A DNA stretch of 64,000 nt, from positions 27,097,498-27,161,497 of the forward strand of contig NC_026660.2 in assembly GCF_000004075.3 (NCBI RefSeq), in the 5' to 3' direction. The translations under genes were made by a program, and so were the position numbers. The notes under the pieces are model-generated. The model ran no database searches, was not told the origin of the DNA, and saw only the letters and a list, made by a program, of their open reading frames with translations. Position 1 is the first letter of the stretch; the number at the start of each line of letters is the position of its first letter. The stretch comes from Cucumis sativus. Taxonomy: Eukaryota; Streptophyta; Magnoliopsida; Cucurbitales; Cucurbitaceae. This document shows, piece after piece, positions 1 through 12,571 of this stretch.

Positions 1-2
1 CG

Positions 3-122
3 GACGATATCGTCGCCGGCTACCATAGGCTTCGAGACCGTGTAGAGTACGACGGCAGTGACGAGGAGCTCATCTTTTTGTTATCGGCATTACATGGTAA
101 CAGTATATATAGATTTTTCTAG
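3..122 (+). CDS. possible 3' end of a gene cut by the window edge
   Basis: The first ~80 bases are clearly richer in G and C than the following sequence. On the plus strand they read open as DDIVAGYHRLRDRVEYDGSD and onward to a stop at 120-122. A GT at 95-96 could also be a splice donor. I do not recognise the protein. The reverse strand is also open over part of this stretch but has a stop next to every usable start. It may be a terminal exon of a gene to the left, or chance. Confidence 0.25.
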   Translation, partial: DDIVAGYHRLRDRVEYDGSDEELIFLLSALHGNSIYRFF

Positions 123-1722
123 GGCGAAACACCAATTTTATTTTGTTTTTAATCACAGAATAGAATTAAACAACATAGAATGTTGATTTTCTGTAGATTA
201 ACTAGGGAAATATTGTTTTTCTCCCCTTCATTGACGAGCAATAACGTTAAGGGAACAGCTCGTTTCTGGTTCGATCGATCTCTCTAGCTAGATCGAGATA
301 AATCTAAATCGTGTATGTTTCTCTTTACTTGCAATTACGCAACCCAACTGTTAGATGTGTTGTTTGCATGATTGCTTCCTACTCTTCTTGGTCATTCGTC
401 AACGAATCATTAATTTTGGAGACACCCAATTTACATCTTGACGGAGACCCTTTTTTTTTTTTTAACCCAATAACGCACTGAAATCCTCACTAAAATCATC
501 CAAATCACAACAACTTTTTTCCATCAGGTTAAACTAATCCAAATGATCTATTGAGATCTTTAAGATATTGGATGATCGTCTATTAGTCTCTCTTGATGTG
601 GGCTTGTTGTCTCCGTAGGACCAGGAGTTATGGTGCGAACTTAATTCTATAATTTTAGTGGATGCGAGTTGGTGATCTAATTTATGGTTCTCTTACAATG
701 TAAATAGAACATGGTATGTGATGGCATTTATTAAGAACATTGAGTGAAAGGAGAAGCATTCAAAATTTGATGGATTCTCCCTTGATATTTTCATGGGGAT
801 TTAGGTGGAGATGGTAGGAGAAGGACTTAATGCTCTGTATCTAAATGCACAACAAACTGATTGAGCTCATTTTCTCTATAGTTAAACCCCGATGGCGAAA
901 GTGAAAACTAATGGATTGTGTTTAGCTCACCAGCACATTTATCGAAGAATAGGTTTGCACGTTAATCGAAAAACTTCATTTTACACCACTACAACCTAAA
1001 GACAAACTTACTAAACACAACATATTAACTCTATACTTAAACAAACTTGAAATGTTTCTCATTGGGATGATCTGAAACTAAAGCCACAAGCCCCCCTCCC
1101 TTTTTTTTTAATGTTTGGATCTCGTTACTTCCTCGAAGCTTTTGAAACAGTTTGGAGTTTGTTTTCTTCCACTTTTGAACACCCACCAAAAGATGAGGGC
1201 AACTGAGGACACGGTCTTTAAAGAACAGTGATTAGGTGAGATGAGTTGCATTATTGAAGTCAGTGTGTTTAACTTTTTAGCATTACCAGAATCAGGGGAT
1301 GGGTGAAAGAGGAGAAGAAGCAAAGCAAAAACAGGTTTTAGATGATGAAGCCAAATACCTATTTACTGTTGGTGAGAATAAGTTTGTCCTAAATGGGGTT
1401 GTGGGAGCTACAGTAGTTCGCATGATGTACTGAATTGTTCTGTATGTCGGACAATAGCAATAAGTTGAAATGTTAAACAGGCAAAATCTCGTGGTGGAGC
1501 AGCGGAGGGTAATTCATAAGATTTGACATTTAATGTCAGATTCAAAAAAGTGGATGAACAACTTCAATAGTAAAGTAATAGTACCACAAACCAGAAGTAA
1601 CGCATATGGGGGAGATGAATCCTTATCTATTTTGGAAATGGGGTTTGTTGTTGGTTTGATTCATTCCTTTTTCAATTTTTCAGGGTTGAATTTTATTTGG
1701 TGCATATCCGTTTCCCTTTTTA

Positions 1723-2115
1723 ACCATGGAATATATTGCTGAAAATAAAAAATATGACTCTGTTTAGGTCATGAGTTGGTAAGAAATTAAGATGCAACAG
1801 ATTCGTTTGGGTAAGAGTAATATTTGATTGAAGATGTGCGCCCATTTCTATGTATCTCTTTCAATTACAAAACAAAGAATGATTCAAACAAAATTAAAAC
1901 AACATGGGGTATCCTAAGCAACACATATATATTCATCTAAGTGTCCAATCATGGAATATGCTACGTATTGTTGTTATTCCTTTCTTCAATCGTGGAATAC
2001 ATCGTGAAAATGTTAAAGTGAGCCCTGTCTGTTTAGGTCATCGGTCATGAGTTTGGTTAGTAAAGTGCAATTGATCTCGTTGAAAAAGAGTAATGTTAGG
2101 GTCAAGTGTTGCATC
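1723..2115. repeat. diverged direct duplication
   Basis: The segment from about 1723 to 1850 and that from about 1987 to 2115 share an ordered series of words: 'tggaata', 'gaaaat', 'tctgtttaggtca', 'tcatgagttt/gg', 'agtaa' and 'aagagtaat'. The offset is about 265 bases and there are several small indels. A third partial echo ('aatcatggaatatgct') lies near 1945. This is an old local duplication with no visible function. Confidence 0.5.
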
Positions 2116-2628
2116 TAGTTGTGTAGTTCCTTCAATTGATCCATCAAAAGTTGTCATGTAATAAAGTTTCTTTATTTTTGCTTAAAAAATTATTTTAAGC
2201 CTCTTTTTGTTTGTGATGGAAGAAAACAAGTATATGTATACATACATTTATACACGATAAACTTGTAATTAAACATTTGAAATGCGTCTCACCTGGTGAG
2301 TTGAGTTTGAATTGTGAAGAAAGAAATAATTTAATGAATTGATTGAAAGCTACATTATATATAGGTTGGTTTATTGAAGTCATTAAATATACATTATACA
2401 AAGAAGTAATCTTTTAAAAACACATGGCCACCACCAACTCCTATCTGTAAGTTTGGTTCAGGGCTCAAAATTAGAGACATTCAGGATGATCAACATCATC
2501 TCTCTCAATAAATACAAATGATTATAAGTCGATTAAATCTTTCTTTCTACAATAAGATAGTTAAATAAATGAATTAAAACTAATCATTATTTTTGCACAT
2601 CAAATCAACCACTATCACATTAAATAAT

Positions 2629-2721
2629 CAATAAATTTGAAGGAAAAAAAAGTCTTAATCAATAAATTTGAAGGAAAAAAAAGTCTTAATCAATAAATTT
2701 GAAGGAAAAACAAAGTCTTCG
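2629..2721. repeat. 31-bp tandem repeat, 3 copies
   Basis: A 31-base unit beginning 'caataaatttgaagg' occurs at 2629, 2660 and 2691. The first two copies are identical and the third diverges in its second half. This is a typical minisatellite in AT-rich plant spacer. Confidence 0.85.
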
Positions 2722-4121
2722 TCAACTTTTATAATTGTAATTTGTGTGGGAGTATGTATTTATAATATTTGTCTAAATAAAATAACTATTAAATTAGCAA
2801 GGGTGTTTGAGATTTATAGTTGCGTATTGATTTTAGAAAAACAAATTTAAGTACAATTTTTCTTTTATAAAATTGATATGAAACTTGTAAACAAAATTTT
2901 TATATATTTAGAAATGATTTTGAATCATTATTGTTTAGATTTTGAATCATTATTGTTATTATATTTTTTGATTTGAGAAATAGTTATGTTAGTATATAAT
3001 TGTTTGTTTTATAAATAATTTAATGATGTACATTCTTTTATTCCAATATTTTATAAAAAGAAAACTGAATTAGACATCCATTTTGGGAGTGGTTGATTGA
3101 AAATCACCCAACAAAAATTACCAATAACCTAATTCGTTTTTTAAACGATTTTATATTTATTTTAGTTCATGTCAAACAAGAAAAAGTGATTTTGGACAAA
3201 CACAAAAAAGTATATATCTAAATATGGTGATATGGATAGTTATTATGGCAACCATGGATAGAACTTGGAATCAACTACAACTACAACTTTGGAAACAAAA
3301 CCAAACCAAAACAAAATTCATAATTCATTAGATGAACTTCTTAGTAAATTATTTTTATATACATCCGTATATATCCCCATTAGATGATCAAATTTACACT
3401 TTATATGAGATTTAATGTAGAAATAGACTTTGGATGTTCAAAACCTAACTTTTAACAGCTTGGACTTGAAAACAATGAATTTGAAAAGTACTTTAAAAAG
3501 TAACTTTTCCTTCTTACAAAAAAACCAAACCTAAATTGACGAAATTTTGAATAAATTAAACCAAAATGGCCTCTCAGATAAGACACAAATGTGTCACCAT
3601 AACAACCTTTACCATCATTTGATTTACACTCTTAATTTCACTTTCACTTTCTTTGAATGCCACCAAAATTTCATAACTATATATCAATTACATAAAGAGA
3701 TATCACGACCATAATTATAATTACGAGTTGAAAAGCTCACAAGGTAATTTATTTAAAATTTTGTCTACGATTTAATATCAAATATAAATATCAAATTATT
3801 ATTGATACCATCTTAGATGGTGGATTGATCCCAAATCATAACTATGAACAACTAAATTCATTGATTTTTCAATATGGGATCTGAACAGCCTCATCCATCC
3901 ACCATATCACATATTTAAAAGCACCAACTAAGTGGCCAACTCTCGATGATTTCTTGAAAACCAAATCATCCATCTTTTCCCAACATTCATATGGTTAATT
4001 CAAACCCTATAATAATCATCAAATCATAATACAATCCCACCCTTCTTCTCTCGAATTCAAAAGCATTTCAAAACTAATAGAATCCAAAAAAGGAAAAAAG
4101 AAAAAAAAAATGTACAGATTT

Positions 4122-4175
4122 GAGAGAGAGAGAGAGAGAGACGAGAAACATTTACAATATATATATATATATATA
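4122..4175. repeat. (GA)n and (AT)n microsatellites
   Basis: A (GA) run at about 4122-4140 is followed by an (AT) run at about 4157-4175. Both lie just downstream of the stop codon of the minus-strand small gene, so they probably fall in its 3' untranslated region. Confidence 0.85.
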
Positions 4176-4191
4176 AACCCAATAGAGGAAC

Positions 4192-4461
4192 TCAAGCTGA
4201 GAAGAACCCAGTGGAAGCAGCTCGACCAATTTGAGATTTGGGTTCAAAAACCCAATTGAATTCCGACATCTCAGCAGAGTAATTATGCTTTTTTGCCATT
4301 TCCATCATCTTCTTCATCCTAATTGAAGTAGCAGTTGCAGATATGGAAACCCCAGAAGAACCCAACTCTTGAAGCTCTTGCCTGATCATCTCTTGACCTC
4401 GCCTTGGATTCTTCGTCCTCCTCTCGTATTCCTCTGCTACAAGAATTGCAATATCCGCCAT
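4192..4461 (-). CDS. small single-exon protein of unknown function (89 aa)
   Basis: An intact 89-residue reading frame starts MADIAILVAEEYERR and ends STGFFSA. The ATG sits in a good context (GCCATGGCTG read on the minus strand, reverse of ccatggc). The protein is charged and helix-prone: the first half carries the basic stretch ERRTKNPRRG and glutamine/glutamate-rich helices, and the second half contains RMKKMMEMAKKHNYS. There is no signal peptide or membrane segment, so a soluble cytosolic or nuclear protein is likely. The region has markedly higher GC and balanced codon use compared with the flanking spacer, and the 3' side carries plausible UTR microsatellites. I recognise the general style of a plant-specific small protein but cannot assign a function. 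It has no obvious operational link to its neighbours. Confidence 0.75.
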   Translation of the reverse strand: MADIAILVAEEYERRTKNPRRGQEMIRQELQELGSSGVSISATATSIRMKKMMEMAKKHNYSAEMSEFNWVFEPKSQIGRAASTGFFSA

Positions 4462-6532
4462 GGCTGTGATTTTTCAACTCTCCCTCTTAGTTGATTTTGA
4501 GGAGACCCCTTTAGGAGGATGACATAATTTATATTCAGATTGAGGTATGATTGTGGATAAGGCTGACAAGTCGGTGTAGTGTATAAAAGAAATAAAAAAA
4601 AGTGACCTTTGATGACTTAGTCTGGTTTTTTGGGCATTTTGGTTTTACTTTTTCTATGGGTGGACCCTTTGTGGAGAAATTTGATTGTATTATATTGTAT
4701 ATCTATAAAATATACACATGTATATTGTATTTCATTGAAGGGTCTTCTTTGATTGTGCCAATACCCAAATAAAGGGGTTTCTTGGCAACAAAGTTGGGAT
4801 AGTTGTGTGAATTATAATAGAATATATCAGTATTTCAAAATTCTAATGGAACACGTATTCTTAATAAACTTATAAAGAATTTACAGATTGTTAAATGATA
4901 CAAGAATTGTTAATTGAGAACAATGAGATTATGTATATTGTGATAGATAGGATAGAAAACCTATCCATTATAATGGATGTCTTGTGGTGTTTTCAATGAA
5001 GTTGGTGGTGGAAATTTTGTAGGCAATATTCTAGTGGGTTTGGTGGGGGGGAGGAATGGTAAAAGGCAATACCAATAGTTCAGGACTTGTAAATGATAAA
5101 GAAAAAAAAAAAGAAACCAACTCCACAATGTTAATTATCTCAAACTCTTTCTTAATAAATGTCTGTCCTATTCAACCTTCTCCTTCAAACAATGAAGAGA
5201 GGGTAACTCTTCTTTGCTTTTCAATAATAATAATAAAAAAAACATATCTTTCTTTTGAAGCAAACTAGCAAAATTGTTGAAAAAAATATTGATAAATATA
5301 GTCAAATTTTATATATTTCTTAGTGTAAAAAATATGGAAACGGAAAAGCAAAAGGAAAGTGGTTTTTGAGAATCGGAAAACAGCGAAACTGAGCAAATGG
5401 TTTTGATCTCAAAAACCAAAACCATCACCGACAAACGCATAACACATCAGATTCATGTAACTAATACGTGTCTAATTACTATTTGTTCTTCAAATTAATT
5501 ATATATTTCGTAGTACACAATACGTGGCATCATATTACTGGTTGTGGGCGGTGACAAGTCCACAGTCCACGCATTTTCTTTTGTTTACTCTTTTAAATCA
5601 TTCATGCATCTTATTAATTAGCTTCTAAATAATTCATAATTTAACCATAGTAATCATAATAATGTCATAAATTATACACACATTTCAATAAATTTTATTA
5701 ATGTAATCAATTTCAGTGTTTGGCAAATAAATTTCACTCTTCCAATATATACCTATTAATAATGAATTTGATTGGAGTTTTTCTAGTGCATTATTCTATC
5801 CTTGTGATATTTAGAAGCACATATTTTATAATTAGGTTATTCTTAATGGAAAGTAAACTAATGTAGTCATAGTTAGTACTTAGTAATTAGGCTGCAACTT
5901 ACCCACTTGTTTATAAATCGATGGTAATTTTAGTTAGTGTATTTCATTTTATTACACTTTTTTTTAATCTATATTTCGTAATCCTATGAAAATAATGAGT
6001 TCACCTTGAATTGAAAAATTGAGAGTACTCAATTGGACTGCATTTGAGATTTATGTGAAACTCACTTTCGTTATTGTTACTATCACGATATTAATTAGAA
6101 TTATGATAAATGTTATATTCTTAGTTATTGTTATTCGGTAACAATAACTAGTGATAAATTATGTATAGCAAGATTGTAACTATAGATGCGATAACTCGTA
6201 ATTGAAACTCATTTCAATTGATTCATTAATAAAATTTCATTTTTAAAAAATAATAAAACTTTTTTTATTATGGTTTGGTAAACATAACTCTAATGTTATA
6301 ACAACTTTCTTTACATCTCGATTACAATAACCAATTTAGGCGAACATATTCCAGTCAAAACTTGATCTTTTTATAATAAAAATCCTAAGGAAAGTCCACT
6401 TTTAAAATGCTAAGATGTGCTTAATATTTACAAAAGTGTCGTTTTAAAAGAATTGAATTATCTATCGACTCATCAGCAAGAATCTCATACTTATCACCAT
6501 CCAGTTCTTGACAAATGGGAGATAAGAATGAG

Positions 6533-6566
<34 letters not shown>

Positions 6567-6997
6567 GCAGGCCAAGGGAGGTTTAGTTATTTTTAAAAAG
6601 AATGATAAAAATGTGCCTAAGAAAGAGGAAGACGGAAGTGATAGTAGAAAACTCACAAATATAATATACTTTATACTCAGTAAGAGAAACGTTAAAAGCA
6701 TATTAATTTGGAGACATTTGTCAGTTTTGATTGTAGGTATTCAAATTCGTTCCCATTCCCTTTCCTCAAACGGATAAGACGAAAGAAAGTAAGAAAGATC
6801 ACGAGCTTCATCAAGCTAGCCATTCTAAGAATACAGAAGAAAAGGCTGAGGGTGTCACACATCTGAGAGCATATGTATAGGACTTTCTTGGTCCAAAGTA
6901 ACTTGTAGTAAGTGCAACTGAGCAGCAAAAGCATATGGTGAGTTCAAGCTTCAACAGGTGCTCTTCTGGGCAAAGTGAAAAACTGACACATTTCATC
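4462..6997. other. intergenic, no supported gene
   Basis: AT-rich spacer between the small gene and the RING-CH gene, whose 3' ends/promoters it must contain. The proximal part (4462-4700) is the likely promoter of the small gene. An (AT)n run lies at about 6535-6563. From 6700 to 6997 the sequence is probably 3' UTR of the RING-CH gene. Nothing else is recognised. Confidence 0.5.
6535..6563. repeat. (AT)n microsatellite
   Basis: An uninterrupted run of about 14 AT dinucleotides downstream of the RING-CH gene. It is likely length-polymorphic. Confidence 0.9.
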
Positions 6998-9900
6998 TCA
7001 TAAAAGGCCAAGAGTTTTGAGCTGTTGAACGTGCTCTGCAGGAAGTGGTGGAGGCAACCAGTCAGATCCTGTCATCTCCCCATCTACATCTTCCACAACA
7101 TATTCCTGTGAGAAATCAAAACATCCCAAAAATATAGTAATCAATCAAAAACCTAACCAACCAACATATTATTCACAAGTGAAACTTTCTAGTCGTAATT
7201 AGTCCATTCTTGCCAATTCAAGAATAGCACAAATTGCACAATTACCATCCGAAAATTGCTGGTTGATCCTCCAACCTCCTACAAAAATGGTCGATTCACA
7301 ATCAATCCATCCATGGGAATATGTCATTTGGTTTTAGTGTCCCCCACTCCTGTTATCTTTCTCATCCCAAAGACCAATAAGACAGCCCTCGTGAATGGAT
7401 GTGCTCGGCCAGCTGGGCATCCACCTTCATCCATGATGTTTGGCTTTTATTTTCATTTTCTAACGGGGTGTGTTTGGACGACTAGTAATTTTGCTCTCTT
7501 TTAAATCATGGGATTTACTGAAATTTTTTAAGAGTACTTCTAATCTAAAACACTTTTCTTTAATCACACGCAGTTTGAAAATTTGTAAAAGTAGATAAAA
7601 GGCACTTAAAAAAGTACTTTTAGATGAAACATTTCATTAGTTTTGCTTACAAAATAAATGCTTCACTTAAGAACACATTTTTCAAAATGAAATCTCAGAC
7701 TCGCCCAAATTTAGTTGGTTCTGTTTATTTCAATAGCCAGTCTAGTGTACAGAAAAAGAAACCATATTCAAGTATTTACACTCCTAGCTCAGAGTTTGAA
7801 AGTTATGCACAAATAAATCTCAAAAGAGATCAATCAACTCACCTTTGTTAGCATTCTTTTCGCAAGTATGTGATAGTGTCGTTGCCATATTCGTTGGCCA
7901 ACCATGGTAGCCACCAAGACACTATAGAATATACCAATCACTGTGAACAAACCAAGAACAATCAAGGCCATTATAAGTAATAATGGCAGTCCTGCTTCAC
8001 CAGCACCTCCTAGGCATCCACATTCAGTTGCAATGCTTCCACAACTTTCGAAGCAAGTGGTACAGTCGGTCCACATACAAAGAGTACCAGGTAAATGACA
8101 GTCTGCACATAGTCTGGAAAGATGCAAGAAACACATAAAAATATGATGCTGGTGAATAAACTAAAAATACTATTGTTTGGAAAATATTTCCAGCATTTAT
8201 ATATTATAATTTGATGAAGATAGATATAACGAGCTTTGATAAGGATTTTAGTCATCAATCTAAAATAGCTTGAACGAATTCTTAGCTTGGCTAAATATTG
8301 AATATTCTATATTTCCAGCAACATTCTTTCACTACAATGGGACGGGAAGCAGAATAGAGAAAGATCAGTCGTGTTAGAGAATCATCACTGCATGGCAGCA
8401 GTTATGCCAAAGAATGAGCCTACGCTCCTCAACAAGCATTGTTAAAATTTGAAAACAATAAAATTTTAACATAATTAAAAAAGAAACTGCAAAATATGGA
8501 TTTATACCCAGGGTGGCAACAACATAGACACAATTCTCTACATGGTTGAGCCAAATCACTCCTAACTCTTCGATCATAACAAGTGATGAAGCAGCCAGAT
8601 ACGCCGAGCAATGCAAAAAATAATAAAGCCCCTGCATAGGAAATAACGCAAACTAGTAAAAACAGAATTGAAAGAACTGAAATATGTCTTTCGATTTTGT
8701 AGAACAGAATAGCATCTAACATAAAGAAATAAAATAAATTAAAATTGTCTCTCTACTTTGAGGTTTGTTCAACTTTAATCCACATACTTTCAAATATTCA
8801 ATTTTTGCCCATGTACAAAGCTTAATATTTTTCTAAAAAAATCAAAATTGGCTAAATAATAACAATAACTTTCACGTAAAGAAATATGATATGTGAATAT
8901 ATTTTCAAAATTTATAGTGAAAATGCTAAGAAATATCAAAAAATTATTTTAAAAAAACATTAATAAGCATGCAGGAGGGACTAAATTATAGATTACTTGA
9001 AAAAGTTGAGACAAAAATTGATCATTTAAAAGTACAAGGACTAAAATTGAACCAAATTTAAATTATAGGGACCAAATTGATATTGCATATTTCAAGTTGA
9101 CTCAATATAATACTCATACAGTGAAGGACCATAATCCATTAACTACTTCCTCCTTATGAGGTTCAACAACAATATGAATAAAATATTGCGATAATGTAAT
9201 AAGCACATTTTTTTCAGCTGTTGTTCTTTGCCCTCAAACTTTCATTAGTTTTCATTAATTTCTATGAAGCACAAAAGATTTCCCATCTCTCTACACACTT
9301 TATCTCACAGGCTTTTTTTCCATACATAATCTCACCCTGGTCTCTCTAGTCTCTACACTCCTCTACTACACAGTTCCTCTCATCATCAACTTCTTTCTAA
9401 AAAGTAAAAACAACCTCTCAACAATTCTTCTCACTATCACAACTTTTACAATTTTAGATACACCCCGACTAGTAGCTTACCAATTCTTAATATACTTTTA
9501 ATTAAAACTTAAAAGACACTCCTTTCTAACTAAAGCACACCGCAAAAGTACTTAAAAAGTTAGAATTAAATAAGCAAACGATATATTATTACTTATCATC
9601 AAAGTTCTTATGTTAAAAGTTCTTTGGATGTGAACCCATAAAAGTCAGAAGCGCTCTAAGCAGACCAGCAAACAAGGTCACTAAGACAAACTGCTTGAAG
9701 CTATGGGCCAAACAAGATTATGCCCTAATGCTATAACATAAATTGTGCATGCAAAGCTTGAATCAGCCAATTGAGATTTTACCGCATATGTAATAAAAAC
9801 TAATTTTGCTATCAAAACCCCAAGTAAGACGAAGCCAGTAATGTTGACAACCATCTATTAAGTATGTCAAATATCCCAGAGAAGCAATTACCTGCACAAA

Positions 9901-11303
9901 GATAAACAAAGGAATATAAACTATTCTACAGAAAAATAATCTCATGCTACAACATAACTTGGTTTGGCAATAAATTAAATAGAAACAAAATAAAACTTAC
10001 AAGCTGAACCGCCAAAAATATAAATATAATGTCTCTAGTCACAAAAAATCGAAATTTCAGGGTTCGCCATTTTCTGTCAGCAACAGCATGTACTCTCAAA
10101 TGGTAAGGGGCCTTACATGTGGTACAGTGAGCAAAAGCAAACCCTTCCTGCAATTTTAATCACGGATGACCAAATGTAACTAAATGATGGCTATAGAAAT
10201 TTCCTTATTTATTTTCCTAAATAAACATAGAACCAGTCTAAGAAGACAAAAACGAGACTGTAAATATGACTGGTGCGGGCGGATACAAATACCGCCCAAG
10301 AGTAGTGATATTCTTTATTTTGTTAATTACCCTAAATTAGAGTCAATCGTGTGATAAAAATTGAAACTTAAAAAATGCTGGTGCAAGGAGAACAGAGTTA
10401 ATAATGGCAAAATACGAGTTAATTTCTTAAGCAATAAAAGGTATCGTAACAATCACTTGTTAAGGCTGAACTTAGTCATTAAGGTGAGGAAAATATAACC
10501 ATGCAAATTCAGGGAATCATGGGTGTATTATCAGCAACTTCATTTGAAAATTCAATCACAATAACTAAACTTACATTGAAACCACCAGCATTCAAGATAG
10601 CATTCATACCTTCACGGCTCGCCAATGATCCAGACATTCTCGATGAACATATTTGGATGTCCCTTTGCATTTGCAAGGAGCAATAAAATCCCTACCTGAT
10701 CATGTAATGAAACACGCACATTGGTTAATTTAAATACTCCCATAGTCTCAGTGTGATACCCCCCTCTCCTACCGTTATACAAACTTTCAAGTGAACAGTC
10801 AACTCCAAAGAATTCTAAAGCACGAATGGCCAAGTGGATGGGGAATGTTAACATCGCTTGTCAAACGATCAAATTAACGAATTTTTAACACCGAAGAACC
10901 TAATTAATTAGACTTCAAGTCTCACGGTATTGAAAGAAACAATGATCATAAGAAAACACATCGTAATTTCGGAAAATTAAGATTCTAGGGTCCAAAGAAC
11001 TTCGCCTAAAACGCTGCACTGAGCCATTGATTATAAAGCAAGCAGAAGAAATTAGGTTCCACAATGATTTCCCGGAAGGAAAATGTGGAACATACCCAAA
11101 CGAAAACAACCCCACCAACCGTACGAAAACAGTCGAAACCTAACAAAAACTGAAAAACATAGGAACGAGGAATTACCATCGGTCTCAAGGCAAATTCTAC
11201 ACTGAATTTGTTCCCCTTGACCAGCTTCAAGGTCGATCTCACTAGGGTCGGTGATCGGCGCCGGAGGAATAAGAGGGGAAGAATCTGACGGTTGACCCGC
11301 CAT
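6998..11303 (-). CDS. membrane-bound RING-CH (RINGv) E3 ubiquitin ligase
   Basis: Seven exons read on the minus strand: 11303-11177, 10695-10610, 10147-10001, 9891-9783, 8631-8508, 8113-7843, 7105-6998. All junctions are GT-AG and frames match, giving 323 residues. Residues 35-82 form a C4HC3 RING-CH finger: C35, C38, C50, C52, H60, C63, C79 and C82, from QCRICLETDG through DFIAPCKCKG, YVHRECLDHW and AHCTTCKAPY. Hydrophobic stretches follow in exons 3-4 (IIFIFLAVQL...), exon 5 (ALLFFALLGVSG) and exon 6 (LPLLLIMALIVLGLF), so it is a multipass membrane protein. A cysteine-rich stretch (CRELCLCCCHPG, then CADCH...CGCLGG) lies between them. RING-CH proteins of this kind transfer ubiquitin from an E2 to substrates at endomembranes; the substrate is unknown. 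The C-terminus is acidic then proline-rich (SDWLPPPLPAEH). Start chosen as the only ATG before the zinc finger. Confidence 0.9.
7106..7842 (-). other. intron 6 of the RING-CH gene
   Basis: 737-base intron bounded by GT (7842-7841) and AG (7108-7106 side) on the minus strand. It is more GC-rich in its middle (7250-7450) than usual for this window. Near 7540-7640 it holds a palindrome-like stretch of 'aaaagtactt/aagtactttt' type common in plant spacers. No coding content is recognised. Confidence 0.6.
8740..9085. mobile_element. MITE-like element in intron 4 of the RING-CH gene
   Basis: About 345 bases with diverged terminal inverted repeats of roughly 85 bases. The left arm (about 8740-8825, with 'ttgttcaactttaatcc' and 'caatttttgcccatgtac') matches the reverse complement of the right arm (about 8995-9085, with 'ggactaaaattgaacc' and 'agggaccaaattgat'). 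The element has no coding capacity and a very AT-rich middle. The 'ggactaaattgaac' signature is frequent in small non-autonomous DNA transposons of plants; superfamily and target-site duplication are not resolved. Confidence 0.5.
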
Positions 11304-12571
11304 AAGGAGTTAAGAAGCGGAAAAACACAAAAAAAAAAAAAAAATGGTGGGAAAAAAGTGGAGGAGAATTAGGATAGCATGAAGAAGAAATAAGGGATCT
11401 CCATGTAAAAGAGTTGTAAGCCCAGAGAGAATAATAATGGTGAAGCAGGAAGAAAGCAAGAGATTGTGTAGAAGTGTAGAGCAGAAAGTGGTTGAATGTC
11501 TTTCTTCCCAAAATGGCCACAGCCTTCACCATTTTTTGACCAACTTATCCTTCAATCCCTTAAAACTCTTTTCTATTTCTATCACATCAAATTTTATAAC
11601 TCATTCTTTTTTTTTTTTTTTTTTCAATTACAAAATTTTATATCAATTTAGTTCATAAATATTTTAATACTATGAAGCTGGAGTATGAAGTTTTGTTTGC
11701 CAACAAATTGGCTTATAAACAGTCACAATCATAACTACTATATATAAATTGAAATTTGAATTATTGTTTGTTTTTTTTTAATTTTTAATTTAAGTATTGA
11801 TTCGATGCCTTTTCAAAAATACCAAATCCTCACAACTTTTTTCATTAAATTTAAGTTTTCTTTTTCTATCCACAACAATTCCAACGTAAAAATGATAAAT
11901 GTGTTGTAACTTCTATAAGAAATCTTTTTTATAAGAAAAACAAATTATCTATACGTTACACGTAATTTGCAGTTAGTTGGGTTTATATGATAAATTTACA
12001 ATACCTTAGTTTATTACTTGGTATAAGAATAATAAAAATCTATTTACGTAATATTTATAATATTATCATTATTATTTAACATTTCTTTGGTTATTTTTAT
12101 AATGTTGTCCTTATTACTTATTATTTAACATTACTTTGGTTTTTCTCCAATGATAATTATTTATTAATAAAATGTGATCTCCTTTCATTATCAAAAAGAA
12201 ATATAAAAAAATCTGAACTCATATTACTCTTTTATTTCCTTTGTTGCCCTTTACCCTTTATATGAAAAATAGGGAGAGAATAGTTTAAACAATGTGATTT
12301 GGGCAGCGAAAAGTGAACTCCTTCCATTATCAAATTAATTAAAGCATTGAAACTAATCGCCGTTTATCACTGCTGCAGCTAAAAAAGTTCAAAGGTACTC
12401 TAAAATTATGCAGCGGAGACATAATTACTAATTTGGAACACATCCTAACAAACGTTCTCAAGAAGCTAAAATAAAAATTTTTAAAAGAAAAAAAAAAAAA
12501 CCCAAAAGTCGGGGGAACAAAGCTACATATGAAAAGTGTCTATGTCCGCTTTTTCATCTCCCTATTTTTTT
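11304..12571. other. intergenic: RING-CH promoter and 3' flank of the acidic-protein gene
   Basis: The sequence next to 11303 (to about 11540) is the 5' UTR and promoter of the minus-strand RING-CH gene. It is pyrimidine-rich on that strand, with an A-run at about 11331-11343. From 11600 to 12480 it is AT-rich spacer with homopolymer runs and no gene signal. From 12480 to 12571 it is probably 3' UTR of the acidic-protein gene. Confidence 0.5.

Larger units (their letters stand above)
123..4191. other. intergenic, AT-rich, no supported gene
   Basis: I see no coding exon with conserved protein features in this 4 kb. It holds an imperfect duplication (about 1723-1850 and 1987-2115), a 31-base tandem repeat at 2629-2721, and microsatellites near the right end. 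Short open frames here have no recognisable motifs and AT-driven composition. A stretch near 780-900 faintly resembles decayed reverse transcriptase but is too weak to call. Confidence 0.5.

Noticed and set aside
780-900. Open stretch reading like VGEGLNALYLNAQQT, faintly similar to LINE reverse transcriptase
   Set aside because: Only about 15 residues, stops on both sides and no catalytic motif nearby; too weak to call a LINE relic.
6462-7011. Overlapping minus-strand open frames downstream of the RING-CH stop
   Set aside because: They overlap one another in different frames, contain an AT microsatellite and lack conserved motifs; this is 3' UTR or spacer.
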